Below, in pieces: positions 19,887 to 33,465 of a DNA stretch of 64,000 nt. The stretch comes from Botryococcus braunii. Taxonomy: Eukaryota > Chlorophyta > Trebouxiophyceae. The position numbers were made by a program, and so were the translations under genes. The notes under the pieces were generated by a model that was not told where the DNA came from, did not search any database, and worked only from the letters and a program-made list of their open reading frames with translations. Location: positions 236,001 to 300,000 of the forward strand of contig KV908377.1 in the NCBI GenBank assembly GCA_002005505.1, written 5' to 3'. The first letter of the stretch is position 1. Each line of letters starts with the position of its first letter.

Positions 19887-20585
19887 TGTTGAGTTGTGAA
19901 CATACATTATAGAATGCCTTGTGCTTTAGATGATCTTCAAATGTACATTATTAGGATACGGGTCCACTATCCACATAAGGTACCTCAAGACACGTTCGGA
20001 GGAGGTCTATTTCGAACATAAGGTACAATCTGATTTAGATTACGCGTTAGTGTGAAAGGACTATTAAAGCTGCGATCACCGCATAGTCGAGCAACTGGTT
20101 TGGAAAGATACTGGGCACATAAGGATGCCAGTCTTGTTCATGCAGTTGCATGTGTCTAAAGAGCAGACAGTCGTCAAGGACTGTAGCTGGAGAGGCACGA
20201 ACTTACGACCTGTCTGCTTGCTTACAGGTGCGGTGACACAGGGTGTGTATTGGTAATGTGTTCATGTTTGATTGCTTGTTTGTAAGTGAACCATCTTAGT
20301 GGACAATCAAGTCTCCCAAACAGCTAAGGGACGGAGTCTTGATTGAGTATAGGAAGGTACTTGCTTTCAGCCGTCAGGAGCTTATCCGTGTGTAGATGCT
20401 CATTGACAGATCAACATGTAACGGAACTGGTTTGGAAAGATACTGGGCACATAAGGATGCCAGTCTTGTTCATGCAGTTGCATGTGTCTAAAGAGCAGAC
20501 AGTCGTCAAGGACTGTAGCTGGAGAGGCACGAACTTACGACCTGTCTGCTTGCTACAGGATACGCCACTGCCCATAACCTTTACA
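19887..20585 (+). repeat. 3' LTR of copia A
   Basis: Starts TGTTGAGTTG directly after the purine tract GGCAAGGGGAAG. The end at about 20585 (CTTTACA) is set by analogy with the B LTR, because the 5' LTR is outside the window. It contains ATAAGGTAC twice (about 19974 and 20021) and an internal duplication at 20093-20228 and 20425-20559. Length about 699 bp against 728 bp for B. Confidence 0.65.
20093..20559 (+). repeat. About 135-bp internal direct duplication in the copia A LTR
   Basis: Positions 20093-20228 and 20425-20559 are near-identical, from AACTGGTTTGG to TACAGG, offset 332 bp. The second copy ends about 26 bp before the LTR end, as in element B (24 bp). Confidence 0.85.
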
Positions 20586-21227
20586 GTTTGTGATATTGGA
20601 AGGACATTGGCTGAGCAATTATACGAGCGTTTCCCGCATACGGATTTGTTGGATGCACTTAGTGTCTTGCAAGCGTCCTATTGGGAGAAGCCACAACTTG
20701 TGGATCTTGAGGATTCTGTTGAGGTCCTAGTTGGGTTTTATGGTACAGAGAAGTTGCAGATAGTGGGCTCTTCTAACAACATCACCGTTTCCCCTATCAT
20801 AAATGGGGATTTGCTTCGCACACAGACCAAGCGGTTCAAGGAGATCATGCGTGAGAGAGTGCCATCAATCCGTGCAGCAATCACAAAACGCAGAGCTGAG
20901 GATCAGGCTAGAAAGGATGAGGCTAGAAAGGCTCGCTCCCATGTTGAAGACGAAAGATCCTTAGATGATGCAGTTGAGGAAGAGGTTGAGGTGGAGGAAG
21001 AGGTTGAGGTCAAGAGTTTGACGCAATACGTCTGGGCCTACCTTTCTAAGGCAGGAGAAGGGCGTGATATTTCAGAATTTGTCAAACTAGCTGGGATCAT
21101 GTTGATCATTCCAGTTAGTTCTGTGCAAGACGAGCGCCTGTTCTCTTGTATGAATTTCTTGAAGAACGATCGCCGGAATCATTTGGGTGAAAATCACTTG
21201 AACGACTGTGTGAGGCTATTCATATGA
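20586..21227 (+). pseudogene. hAT transposase C-terminal fragment
   Basis: 213 codons open in frame from the copia A LTR junction to TGA at 21225-21227. The last 55 residues match the hAT C-terminal dimerisation region: a DISEFVKLAGIMLIIPVSS block, then DERLFSCMNFLKNDRRNHLG. Before that come LAEQLYERFPHTDLLDALSV, typical of hAT transposases just upstream, and a charged Glu/Val-rich insert (VEEEVEVEEEVEV). The N-terminal BED finger and catalytic part are missing; the copia A insertion may have separated them. Not functional alone. Confidence 0.8.
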
Positions 21228-21289
21228 TGCATGTTAGCGTATGACATGAAAACTATTCATATCATGCATGTCAGCGTATGAGATGAAAA
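21216..21289 (+). repeat. 37-bp tandem duplication at the hAT stop codon
   Basis: CTATTCATATGATGCATG... repeats twice with period 37, beginning inside the last codons of the hAT fragment. Confidence 0.7.
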
Positions 21290-21852
21290 CTTTTCCTTAT
21301 GAAAAAGCTCTTGACTACTTCTTGAATGCGAAAGAACGCAGAGGTGTCACAGCTGGGCATTCGGCAATGAAAAGGTCTCATAATGCCGCCTTTGTTGATG
21401 AGAGTGTGATGGATGCCATATTTTGATAGGATGAATGAAAGAACCAACGGTTTAGTTCAGGCCTTCCATAGTTCTAGTCTGCACCTAACTTGGATATCCG
21501 CATTGAATGTAGTAAGTTTGTCACACCGGTGCTAGTATTGAATATCCGATTGGTTCCAGCATGGCTTTGTAATGTTAATGAATGGCAAAAAGTATGCTGC
21601 AAAGGAGAGATCCCTCGTGTTGCTATTTACTGATGAGCTTGAATTCTTTGTTGTGTGTTGTTGGAAACGCGTATGTACATGCTCAAGTTGCATTAAAAAC
21701 AGCAAGAAGGGCTGCGAGTGAATCGTGCATGTGCAAATAATGCAGTGGAGAGGTTGGGTGTTGGAATTGATAGTCTTTCAAGACATCAAAACAGAAGTCT
21801 TATTCAATGACTCTAAACGAGACAAGGGTATGCGGTAAAGCTGGTACAGGAG

Positions 21853-22032
21853 CGGCGACTTTTGTGATCAGACTCTAGAGATAGGGTCTGCTAGAGCAGA
21901 GGCGAGTTTCGTGATCAAACTCCAGCAGAGGTAGGGGTCTGCTACATAAGAGGCGAGTATCGTGATCAAACTCGAGCAGAGGTAGGGGTCTGCTAAAAAA
22001 GAGGCGAGTTTCGTGATCAAACTCCAGCAGAG
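21853..22032 (+). repeat. 51-bp tandem repeat, about 3.5 copies
   Basis: Units starting GGCGAGTTTCGTGATCAAAC occur at 21901, 21952 and 22003 with an older diverged copy from 21853. Stretch 21290-21852 before it shows no gene. Confidence 0.75.
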
Positions 22033-23478
22033 CACCCATGACAATAAATCTTGTCAGGCGCAAATCTGGGCTGCAGAAATCCGCATTTCAGGACACTTAA
22101 TCAGGGGTTTTGAGGGCCATGGGCAGTACACGTGTGAGGCGTACTGCAAGTTGCCGTAGTACAAAGAAAATCTAGTGGGCCCTGCGCGACAAAGATGGTA
22201 CAGTACCGCCCTGAAGTTGCAGGTGGGACTTGCCGTTTGAAGCCCGGGGAGGTAAGGGCTCTGTTTGCAAGAGCTTTAGAGGGCGTTCCCAGGGCTTTCT
22301 TTTTGCAAGAGGCATACCAGTTGGTGGCCGTGGTGGCAAGGAGAAAGGGTGCGAAGTTTGTAGAGCATCGGGGAAGGGACGGAATTTTGCATGCCCAAGG
22401 TCCGAAAGGAAGCCATGAGCCCGACACCTTGGTAACATTTTGCTGCAACATTTTCAAGCAATCCGTGATTGGTTTGGGGTATTTCTGAATGTTTTGGCTG
22501 GGCTGAAAGCCTGGCCCGTGTGAATGCGGACGGGCAGAGGGGAGGGGACGCACCCTCAAGGGGTGATGTTGGGCCCTACGCCGAGTTGCGGGGCCCAAAA
22601 TTGAGAAATATGGTGAACTTCCACTTGTTGGTGCAACTGGTGTGTGTGAAACCAAGCGTTGGTCATGTGTAGGGGCTGTATCTCGTCGGCCTAGCTTCCA
22701 CCCACGTTTTGCCTTGCTCATGTAGGACCTTGATATTGAAGCTTGTGGGCTGTAAGCGCAAACTGGGGTTTTGCAGGCCAGACTTGCCTGAGTAACGCTG
22801 TGACAAGACTTCTTGTCATGGGTGAGAGGTACAAAAGCGGCGAGTTCTGTGGTAAGTTGGCGAAACTCTTGATTTGATGCTAATTCTGCCACCGTGGCGG
22901 GGGGAAATTAAATTATTCCTGCCGTGTCTGCCACCCTGTGGCAGACGAAAAATAAATTACTGAGCCAAATTATGCCAAGTGGCATAACTCCAAGATTCCT
23001 TAAAAATTTCACTGTCGACGACGAGTGGACGAGTCGTGGACGACGAGTCGTCGACGACCCTTTCGACTATTTCAAATGCTACGTAGCTGTACGCCGTGCA
23101 GGTATGCAATCCGGTGCACAGTCCCCGGAACATAATTATCCTGAATGTAGACCCCAACCATTTCGTATTTGTTACTACACGACCTCCATGCAAAAAGGGC
23201 TTATTTTCCTTGGTTGCCTGGAGCATTCACCCCGTCTTTGCCGAAAGTGTCCGGCTTTCTCGCAAACCGGAAGTATTGACTAGCCAGATTTAGTACAGTA
23301 AATTGGTGGAGCCTGTCCCACCACAATTCATGTGTGCATTATTCATGTTGCAACTAGACTTTGAGCTTCTACAAGTATTATAATGAGCCCTGCCTCACAG
23401 GTTCGACACTTACAATCAATGAACTTGCTTTCTGCGTCAACTAGTTCTTGGGTGACTCTTTGATGATTTGAATCGCAG
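22033..23478. other. Upstream region of gene 1; no confident gene
   Basis: A 263-aa minus-strand ORF (22892-22101) is open but has no recognisable domain. From 23053 on, the sequence is duplicated at 40687 upstream of gene 2. Within the duplicated part a short plus-strand frame (NPVHS, LNVDPNHFVFVT, PPCKKGLF) is conserved between copies, but a TAG interrupts its start in the gene 1 copy. The first exon of gene 1, with the start codon, may lie here; I could not place it. Confidence 0.4.
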
Positions 23479-23782
23479 GTACTCTTCTTGTGCATTCTCG
23501 CCTCGGTTGCGTGGGGCGGAAGTGCAACCTTCGATGTTGAGTTTGAGGGTTTGAACGGGGCCGGCACCCTTCTCCGAGCCCTTAAGAACGGGAAGAACTG
23601 TTCCCAGAGCTATGAGAACTGCCCCGATACATTTTCAGTTGTAGCTGACAGTTCAGACCCGTCTTGTTTCTACTTTTGTAGCTGGAGAGGAAATGACTGT
23701 CGCGCCTGCTGCGCTTCGGCGAGGTTTATACTCCTGGCACTGCTAACGAGCCGCTGGGATTCTGCGAAATTTCCGGCGTCTC
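23479..23782 (+). pseudogene. Gene 1 N exon: signal-like segment and Cys-rich head, frameshifted
   Basis: Acceptor CGCAG and donor GTAAGT. It begins with the hydrophobic run VLFLCILASVAWGG and continues to a Cys-rich part (SQSYENC, SCFYFCSW, DCRACC). At about 23718 the copy has GG where the gene 2 copy has GGG. The last about 21 codons are therefore out of frame and the exit phase is wrong for the next exon. Confidence 0.65.
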
Positions 23783-26700
23783 GTAAGTATCTTCTCAACT
23801 TTGGGACCGCGAACAGAGAGCAATCGATCGCAGTGTGGTGAAATGGGCCTTTGTGACGGAGTAGCAAATAGTGCACACCACTTTGGTCAAGGGAAGTGGT
23901 CAGCGGAGGCACATATTACCTCGGGAAAGAATTGGAAACAGATAAATATTTAATCCTTGGTCAGTCTACATGTAGTAGAGACCTTGAAGCTGGAAATACC
24001 GGTCATGCGACATAACCTCTGACATTACACAGGCGTCTACTTGTACAACATGTTCTGGCCTGCCATTCACATGAAACTTTCATGAAAGACAGGACCTTCA
24101 AGCTCTCCTATATATAGCTTGGTGGAAATAAACAGCAGTTTCTTCTTGGTCCAGTTTAACACCTTTCCAAACTCATAATTGGTGTGACATGTCTGGGAAT
24201 CCACGTCCTGTAAATTGATCAACTTCATTGAGGCCATGGCATGCTGGTAATCTTCCAGTCCGAAAATCCGGTCCTTTATAAATCACAGAAACCTTTGATC
24301 TTGGCAGGGCACCTTCTCCTCCACCTGGCAAGCCACCTCCTCCACCTGGCAAGCCACCACCACCGGCCAGCCTTCCCCCCCCTTTCCCTCCACCCTTTCC
24401 CTCTCCACCCCCAGTGCCCCCCCCACCAGCAGTTTGTCCGAAGACCTTTACTGCTAGCCCAGGTGTGGTCACCTCTTTTCTTCATGCAGTACCATGATCC
24501 GGAGATACAATTGATCTCATTGCTACTGCTTTGAACTCTTGTGCGATTGGTTGTCGCTATTTGTATTGCCCGATTGGCTGGTTTTATGTCCATAGTGACC
24601 CTTAAAATTCGTCTGCGTTGTGCCACCAGCAGTGGCGGGGAAGATTGCTATGCATGTCAATCTCATCGCATTGGAACCTGTTGGAAACCTAGCTAGGCCC
24701 AAATCTCAGACTGGAAGCTGCCTGGGCTAAAATTTTGAGGCGTGAGGCAATTTGAATTCGGTTTCAGACTTTGACGGATACCTTCCTTGCAGTCTGTGGC
24801 ACAACCGCTCAGATCATCCGAGTCTATGACTTCGGCGACAAGACCTGTGAGGTGAGTCTCCGGGACAGCGGAGGTCAGCTGACAGGGAACTGTACCAACC
24901 CAATCACACTATACCAGCAAGTTTGCGGGCTCCTGAACGCTCGCCTCTACCTGTACTTTTACAATGCCAGGAATCTTCCGGCTGCCGCCTACGAAGCTAA
25001 CATGGGGAATTGGCTCCAAAACCTCGGGCTCGATTCAGTGCGGATACTGAACAGCCCTCTGACAGTATATGTCTACCACTACCTTGGAAGCTCCAGACTT
25101 CCAATCCCTACGCCCATCGCGCCCGTCTTCCTCTCAAGCCTCGTCCAGGCCTTCTCTGTCCAAGTCCTGGAATTTCTTTACGTTCGGGGAGACAAGCCCA
25201 TGCTGACAGCGCTCCCCGGGCTCAGCAGCCTGTACCAGCTCTTTGCAGGGCCCCAGGCTACCTTCATCGATGTGTTCGGCACTGCTTTCACCAACATGAC
25301 CTCCTTTTCGGGGCTGACATGCCCTCCAACAATCATATTTGCTGAGTTCAACCCCAACCTGACGAGCTTTGCCGGACTCGAAGGGGTTGCCGCGCCGGTT
25401 GGTCAACCAAGCCAGCCATTTTCTGGCCTGCTGGGAGCCGCAGAGCGAGCAATGCCCAACTCCTCTCCCCCGTACCTCACATCCCAGATCCCGGCTGCGG
25501 AACGGCCTTCTGTGGCAAAGGCCCTGGGAGACCTGATGAATGGGAGGTTCCTATCTTCCAATACGAGTTCGAATTTTTCAGGGCTAGGGGTTGTACTCCT
25601 TGCGGACGGCAGTGGACCCTTTTTGACTGCCGCAGCGCTGGAGCCCCTCAAAATCATGATGGGCTGCTCGAACAACGTCAGCAGTTTTGTTAACATTCCG
25701 GTGGCTTGCAGCGTTTCCTTGACCGACAGCCGGCAGATCTGCAATTACGTACCTCCGGCGCAATGCAGGTACACTTTTCCAAGCTTTTCCTACCTCTACG
25801 ACCCCCTTGTAGAGGTCAGACGCGCTACAGAACGTGCGTTTTTGCTGCAACGTGATCATCCGAGTTTGAAGCTGTCCCCAAGTTTCCCTAGTTTTGGCGT
25901 TGAACAATCCCTGCTTTGGCGTTGCCGCACAACCTCGTTATCAATGGGTCCTCCATTTGACGTGGCAGTTGCAAGTATTGATGATGTTTAGCGTGTTTGG
26001 CTGTGGTTGGTGAATGTTCCAAGGCTGGCAAGGGATAAATCCCATCAGACGTGCAAACGCACCAGACACATGCAAGTGGAGATGCTGACGCATTATTGAC
26101 ATCAGTAAGCAAATGATGAAACAGATACCATCAACCAGGACATGAACTCGCAACTCTCTACTTCTCTCGAGTCGGACCCTCCCACTTGCATGAAGTGTTA
26201 GGTTGCAGGAATCTACAATCAGGCACTCCACAAGGCATTAAGCAAGTGGAGCAAGGTTTTTCTCAGCAGACAGGTATAGCACCCCACCTCCAACATGCAG
26301 TCAAAAGCCAAGGCACGTGGCAGTGCGCCATTGGTAGTCATTCCCAGGCACATGTGCCTGCCATGACTCTCCTGCGCCTTTTCTGAGTCTCTCTACTTGT
26401 GTGTCATTCTTCTTGACTCCCTGTAGAGATCACACATGCTGTTGCTGGCCTCTTCGCTAGCTCCTGCTCCTCGCTAATTCACTGTGAAGCCATCAGCTGC
26501 TTCCTTGTTGCTTCCCTGTCAAAACATAAACTGCTTCCTTGCTATGTCACTGTCAAGCCATCAGAAATGAGAAAGTGGGAGTTTGAGAGCGGGTGGCCTG
26601 GATGCAGTCCGGCCCCCCCACCGGGACCACCGCCCGCACCCCAGCCTCCAAAAGCCCCCTCTCCACCACCAGCGCCTCTGAAGCCGCCGGCGCCGCCCAG

Positions 26701-28616
26701 CCCTCCACCTCCACCCCCCGCTTCCTGCCCCGCAAACTTCACTGGCGCCCAGCCAGGTTGGGAGAAGCCCAAGCACTCAGTCCAGTTGCGGGCATTTCGT
26801 TGGGAGAAGCCTGAGCATTTGGTGCAGTTCGGGCTTTGGCTGCATTTACTGGCGGGATGACATATTGGTTATATGGGACAATATTTTTTATGAATTGGTA
26901 GTGACAAAATTCACAAGCATTTGCATTTAGGGGCTTTCTAGGGACATGCCAGTCTTTTTCTGCTTCAGTGTTCCGCACTGCATTGCCAGGGGTGCTGTGC
27001 GCTTGGGGCAGGCCACGGATGGCGCGCAGGAAGGAGTCTGGAATGGATGAGGTTTCTAGGAGGGTAGGGACTGCGCTTGGGGCATTCCACGGGTGGTGCA
27101 CAGGGAAGAGCGTGGAGTGGATGCGGGTGGGGAGGAGTGTAGCTGGAGCTGGGTGGAAAGGAGAGTGTCTCTGGAAGTGGGTTGGTAGGAGCAATAAACA
27201 CTTGGCTGAATGGCAGTCGGGCTGATAAGAAAGGAAGAGGGAGCTAAAGGTTCATTAGCAAGGCCAGGGGTGTGTGTGTGTGTGGGTGTGGGGTGCGTGC
27301 ATGGAGAAGGTTGTGATATGTCACACCTCCCTCACAGCTGGTACTGCCAGAATGGAGAACTGATTTTGCTGCTCATATTTAAGCTGTGTTCGCAGTGTGC
27401 GCTGTCTACACTGGGATCGAAATCACAGATTATGGAAACGGCGAAGCTGACTGCGTGGGGAGAATTCGCAACGATCCAAATCCCTTCTCTCGCCCCTGCA
27501 CATTCAACATGTTTGCTGTCAGCTGCGCTCAATTCACTGGGTCCCTCACCATATACATCCGGAACAGTTACAACAGGAGCGCAGAGACCTACATTCCCCC
27601 CAACATTGACCACTGGCTGACCAGCATTGGCCTGGGGTCGCTGGAAGTGCTGGGAAGCTACCTCGAGATCAATGTTTTCCATGATGAGGGCGCAATCCCT
27701 GTAGACATTGCGCCGGTGTTCCTCACCAGCCTCCGCAAAGCGAGTTCAGTGTACATCCTCGAATGCGAGCGATACTGTGACAACACAAGGCCCCCCACCT
27801 TCACTCCAAGGCTCACAGCCTTGCCCGGGCTGCAAAACCTCCTCCAGCTCGGTAATGCTGACGACAGCCCCACGTCCTCGACAACCCTGCTGGTATATGG
27901 TACGGCTTTCCAGGACTTGAGGTCCTTGTCCGGCCTTGCATGTGTTTTCCCGTGGGCGTACATAGACGTGCAGTACAACATCAAGATGAGGAGCTTCAAC
28001 GGCCTAGAGGCTCTGCAGCCAGGGACGCTGGGGCTGGTTACGATCAAAGCGTTGGGCAGTGGGCCCTTCCTCACTGCGGACTCCCTGGCGGGAATCAAGC
28101 CTGTGGCCGGATGCTTTGTTTCAGGCCAACCCCTGCAGAACGATGTGATCATTCCAGTGGGATGCGGAAACATCATCACCAACAGTTCTGATATCTGCAC
28201 CTATCAGGCTCAGAACTGCAGGTGCGCGCCGCACGGCCCCTTTTGCTGCCCTGGGAGTACTGCAAAGACTACGGAATGGGTACCGTGGCTGCAACCAGCT
28301 GTACACCATAGATGATGTGGTTCAGCTAGAAATTAGGGGCATGTGGCTCTGCGAGAGGATGGGGGAAGTCAAGTGAAGGAGAGGGCGGTGGGCAGCACGG
28401 GGTGCAAGGCATTGTTGGTGTGGAAGGCTAGGGCCAAGAGCCTGTTGGTGTATGATGAGTTGGCTGCAGGGCAGGCTACTAACAAGTACTTTGCTACTAA
28501 ATAGACTACCACTGCTTCGCAGCTGTCCCTGTGTCTGGTTCGCCTGCCCCCCCCCCCCTGTATTTGTGTGTGTGTGTGTGTGGCTTGGGCGTGTGCGTGT
28601 ACTGCACACACACACA

Positions 28617-28714
<98 letters not shown>

Positions 28715-31700
28715 TTGTGTGTGTGCATGTGTGTCTGTGTTTCCCTTGTTTGATAGGAGCTGGTGCAAAGGATGGGACATCACGAAATGCGGGACACCAT
28801 GCCAAAGTGTACTGAGTCAGGACTCCTGGAGCCAGGTTAGTCAACCAGTTTGTCTGATGATGAAAGACACATTATGTGCGCTTAGAGCCTTCCTACAAGT
28901 GTGGCTGGCTTTGTCTAGAGTATCTGCAAGCGAACCAGGGTTTCGGTTTGTGCTGCATTGCGTGCGAGTGCTTGCATCTAGAGGACTACGGCCCCCTCAC
29001 GCCCCGTCACCGCGGGCTCCCCGTGAAAAGAAACCAAAATACCCCACCACCACCTCCACCTCTCAATTAAGGTCAGGGCATGCTGGTAATCTCCCAGTCC
29101 AAAAATCCGGTCCTTTGGAAGTAACCGAATGCTTTTATCTTGGCAGTGCACCTCCTCCTCCAGATTTTAAGCCACCACCACCGGCCAGCCTTCCGCCCCC
29201 TTTCCCTCCACCATTTCCCTCTCCACCCCCAGTGCCCCCCCCACCAGCAGTTTGTCCGAAGACCTTTACTGCCAGCCCAGGTGTGGTCACCTCTTTTCTT
29301 CATGCAGTACCATGATCCGGAGATACAATTGATCTCAATGCTACTGCTTTGAACTTGTGCGATTGGTTGTCACTATTTTTAAGCCTGATTGGCTGGTTTG
29401 ATGTCCATAGTTGACCCTTAAAATTCGTCTGCATTGTGCCACCAGCAGTGGCGGGGAAGATTATATCCATGTCAATCTCATCGCATTGGAACCTGTTGGA
29501 AAGCTACCTAGGCTCAAATTTCAGACTGGAAGCTGCCTGGGCTTAATATTTGTGGCGTGAGGCAATTTGAATTCGGTTTCAGACTTTGACGGGTAGCTTC
29601 CTTGCAGTCTGTGGCACAACCTTTCAGATCATCACGGTCACTGACTTTGGCGACAATACCTGTGAGGTCCGTCTCCGGGACAGCGGAGGTCAGCTGACAG
29701 CGAACTGTACCAACACACTGTACCAGCAAGTTTGTGGGCTCCTGAACGCTCGCCTCAACCTGTACTTTTACAATGCCAGGAATCTTTCGGCCGCCGCATA
29801 CGAAGCCAACATGGGGAAATGGCTCCAAAACCTCGGGCTCGATTCAGTGCGGATTCTGAACAGCACTTTGACAGTATATGTCTACCACTACCTTGGAAGC
29901 TCCAGACTTCCAATCCCCACGCCCATCGCGCCCGTCTTCCTCTCAAGCCTCGTCCAGGCCTTCTCTGTCGAAGTCCTGGAATATCTTAACGTTCAGGGAG
30001 ACAAGCCCATGCTGACAGCGCTCCCCGGGCTCAGCAGCCTGTACCAGCTCTTTGCAGGGCCCCAGGCTACCTTCATCGATGTGTCCGGCACTGCTTTCAC
30101 CAACATGACCTCCTTTTCGGGGCTGACATGCCCTCCAACAATCATTTTTGCTGAGTTCAACTCCGACCTGACGAGCTTTGCCGGACTCGAAGGGGTCGCC
30201 GCGCCGGTTGGTCAACCAAGCCAGCCGTTTTCTGGCCTGCTGGGAGCCGCAGAGCGCGCTATGCCCAACTCCTCTCCCCCGTACCTCACCTCCCAGATCC
30301 CGTCTGCAGAACGGCCTTCTGTGGCAAAGGCCCTGGGAGACCTGATGAATGGGAGGTTCCTATCTTCTAATGCGAGTTCGAATTTTTCAGCGCTAGGGGT
30401 TGTACTCCTTGCGGACAGCAGCGGACCCTTTGTGACTGCCGCAGCGCTGGAGCCCCTCAAAATCATGATGGGCTGCTCGAACAACGTCAGCAGTTTTGTT
30501 AACATTCCGGTGGCTTGCAGCGTTTCCTTGACCGACAGCCGGCAGATCTGCAACTACGTACCTCCGGCGCAATGCAGGTACACTTTTCCAAGCTTTTCCT
30601 ACCTCTGCGACCCCCTTGTCGAGACGCTGACGCATTACTGACATTAGTAAGCAAATGATGAAACAGATACCATCAACCATGACATCAACTCGCAACTCTC
30701 TACTTCTCTCGAGTCGGACTCTCCCACTTGCATTAGTGTTAGACTGCAAGAATCCACAATCAGGCACACCACAAGGCCGTAAGCAAGTGGAGCAAGGTTT
30801 TTCTAAGCAGACAGGTAAAGCACCCCGCCTCCAAATGCAGTCAAAAGCCAAGGCACGTGGCAGTGCGCCACTGAAAGTCATCTCCAGGCACGTGTGCCTG
30901 CCCTGACTCTCCTGCGCCTTTTCTGCATCTTTCTACTCGTGCGTCACTCTCCTTGACTCCCTGTAGAGATCACGCATGCTGTTGCTGGCCTCTTCGCTAG
31001 CTCCTGCTCCTTGCTACTTCACTGTCAAAACATCAGCTGCTTCCTCGCTATTTCACTGTGAAGCCATCAGCTGCTCCCCTGTTGTTTCCCTGTCAAAGCA
31101 TAAACTGCTACCTCGCTATGTCACTGTCAAGCCATCAGAAATGAGAAAGTGGCAGTTTGAAAGCGGGTGGCCTGGCTGCAGTCCGGCCCCCCCACCGGGA
31201 CCCCCACCCGCGCCGCAGCCACCGAAGCCCCCCTCTCCGCCACCAGCGCCTCTGAAACCGCCGGCGCCGCCCAGGCCTCCCCCTCCACCCCCCGCTTCCT
31301 GCCCTGCAAACTTCACTGATGCCCAGCCAGGTTGGGAGAAGCCCAAGCACTCAGTCCAGTTGCGGGCATTTCGTTGGGAGAAGCCTGAGCATTTGGTGCA
31401 GTTCGGGCTTTTGGCTTCATTTACTGGCGGGATGACATATTGGTTATATGCGACACTATTCTTTATGAAGTGGTGGTTACAAAATTCTTAAGCGTTTGGC
31501 TGCATGTAGGCGCTTTCTAGGAACATGCCACTCTTTTTATTCTTCAGCGTTACGCACTGCATTGCCAGGGGTGCTGTTAGCTTGGGGCAGGCCCTGGATG
31601 GTGCACAGGAAGGAGTCTGGAATGGAGAGGTTCTACGAGGGTAGAGATTGCGCTTGGGGCATTCCACGGGTGGTGCACAGGAAAGAGCGTGGAGTTGATG

Positions 31701-31840
31701 CGGGTGGGGAGGAGTATAGCTGGGTGGAAAGGAGAGTGTCTCTGGAAGTGGGTTGGTAGGAGCAACACACACTTGGCTGAATGGCAGTCGGGCTGATAAG
31801 AAAGGAAGAGGGAGCTAAAGGTTCATTAGCAAGGCCAGGG

Positions 31841-31887
<47 letters not shown>

Positions 31888-33182
31888 TGTTGTGTGTGTG
31901 TGTGTGTGTGGGGGGGGGTGCGTGCATGGAGCGGGTTGTGATATTTCACACCTCCCTCACAGCTGGTAGTGCCAGGATGGAGAACTCTGAATTTGCTGCT
32001 CATATTTAAGCTGTGTTCGCAGTGTGCGCTGTCTACACTGGGATCGAAATCACAGATTATGGAAACGGCGAAGCTGACTGCGTGGGGAGAATTAGCATAA
32101 ACAAGGAAATCTCTCGCCCCTGCACATACAACATGTTTGCTGTCAGCTGCGCTCAATTCACTGGGTCCCTCACCATATACATCCGGAACAGTTACAACAG
32201 GAGCGCAGAGACCTACATTCCCCCCAACATTGACCACTGGCTGACCAGCATTGGCCTGGGGTCGCTAGAAGTGCTGGGAAGCTTCCTCCAGATCAATGTT
32301 TTCCACAACGAGTTCGCAATCCCCGTAGACATTGCGCCGGTGTTCCTCACCAGCCTCCGCAAATCGAGTTCGGTGTACATCCTCGAATGCGAGCGATCCT
32401 GTGACAACACAAAGCCCCCCACCTTCACTCCAAGGCTCACAGCCTTGCCCGGGCTGCAAAACCTCCTCCAGCTCGGTAATGCTGATGACAGCCCCACGTC
32501 CTTGACGACCCTGCTGGTATATGGCACGGCTTTCCAGGACTTGAGGTCATTGTCGGGCCTTGCATGTTTTTTCCCGTGGGCGTACATAGAAGTGCCGTAC
32601 AACACCAAGATGAGCAGCTTCAACGGCCTAGAGGCTCTGCAGCCATCGACGCTGGGGCGGGTTACGATCAAAGCAGAGGGCAGTGGGCCCTTCCTCACCG
32701 CGGACTCCCTGGCGGGAATCAAGCCTGTGGCCGGATGCTTTGTTTCAGGCCAACCCCCGCAGAACGATGTAATCATTCCAGTGGGATGCGGAAACATCAT
32801 CACCAACAGTTCTGATATCTGCACATATCAGGCTCAGAACTGCAGGTGCGCGCCGCACGGCCCCTTTTGCTGCCCTGGGAGTACTGCAAAGACTACGGAA
32901 TGGGTACCGTGGCTGCAACCAGCTGTACACCATAGATGATGTGGTTCAGCTAGAAATTAGGGGCATGTGGCTCTGCGAGAGGATGGGGGAAGTCAAGTGA
33001 AGGAGAGGGCGGTGGGCAGCACGGGGTGCAAGGCATTGCTGGTGTGGAAGGCTAGGGCCAAGAGCCTGTTGGTGTATGATGAGTTGGCTGCAGGGCAGGC
33101 TACTAACAAGTACTTTGCTACTTGATAGAGTACCACTGCTTCGCAGCTATTCCTGTGTCTGGTTCGCCTGCCCCCCTTTGTA

Positions 33183-33234
<52 letters not shown>

Positions 33235-33300
33235 TGTGTGTGTTTGTTTTTGTGGCTTGGGCGTGTGCGTGTGCTTCACTCTCTCTCTCTCTCCTTATCT

Positions 33301-33333
<33 letters not shown>

Positions 33334-33379
33334 TCTCTTTCTCTCTCTTTCTCTTTCTCTCTCCCCCTCCCTTTCTCTC

Positions 33380-33465
<86 letters not shown>

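Noticed and set aside
22101..22892. 263-aa minus-strand ORF
   Set aside because: No recognisable domain, Ser/Pro/Thr-biased composition, no duplicate in the paralogous region and no splice context. Could be chance in GC-rich DNA.
24276..24626. Gly/Arg-rich minus-strand ORFs opposite the Pro-rich exons
   Set aside because: They are complements of the linker exons (also at 26542, 29073, 31116, 41851, 44094), which have splice borders and phase support on the plus strand.
28369..28844. Several Leu/Ser and Arg/Glu repeat ORFs
   Set aside because: They are translations of CT/GT microsatellites, open in many frames on both strands. The same holds for 33076-33592 and 57462-57896.
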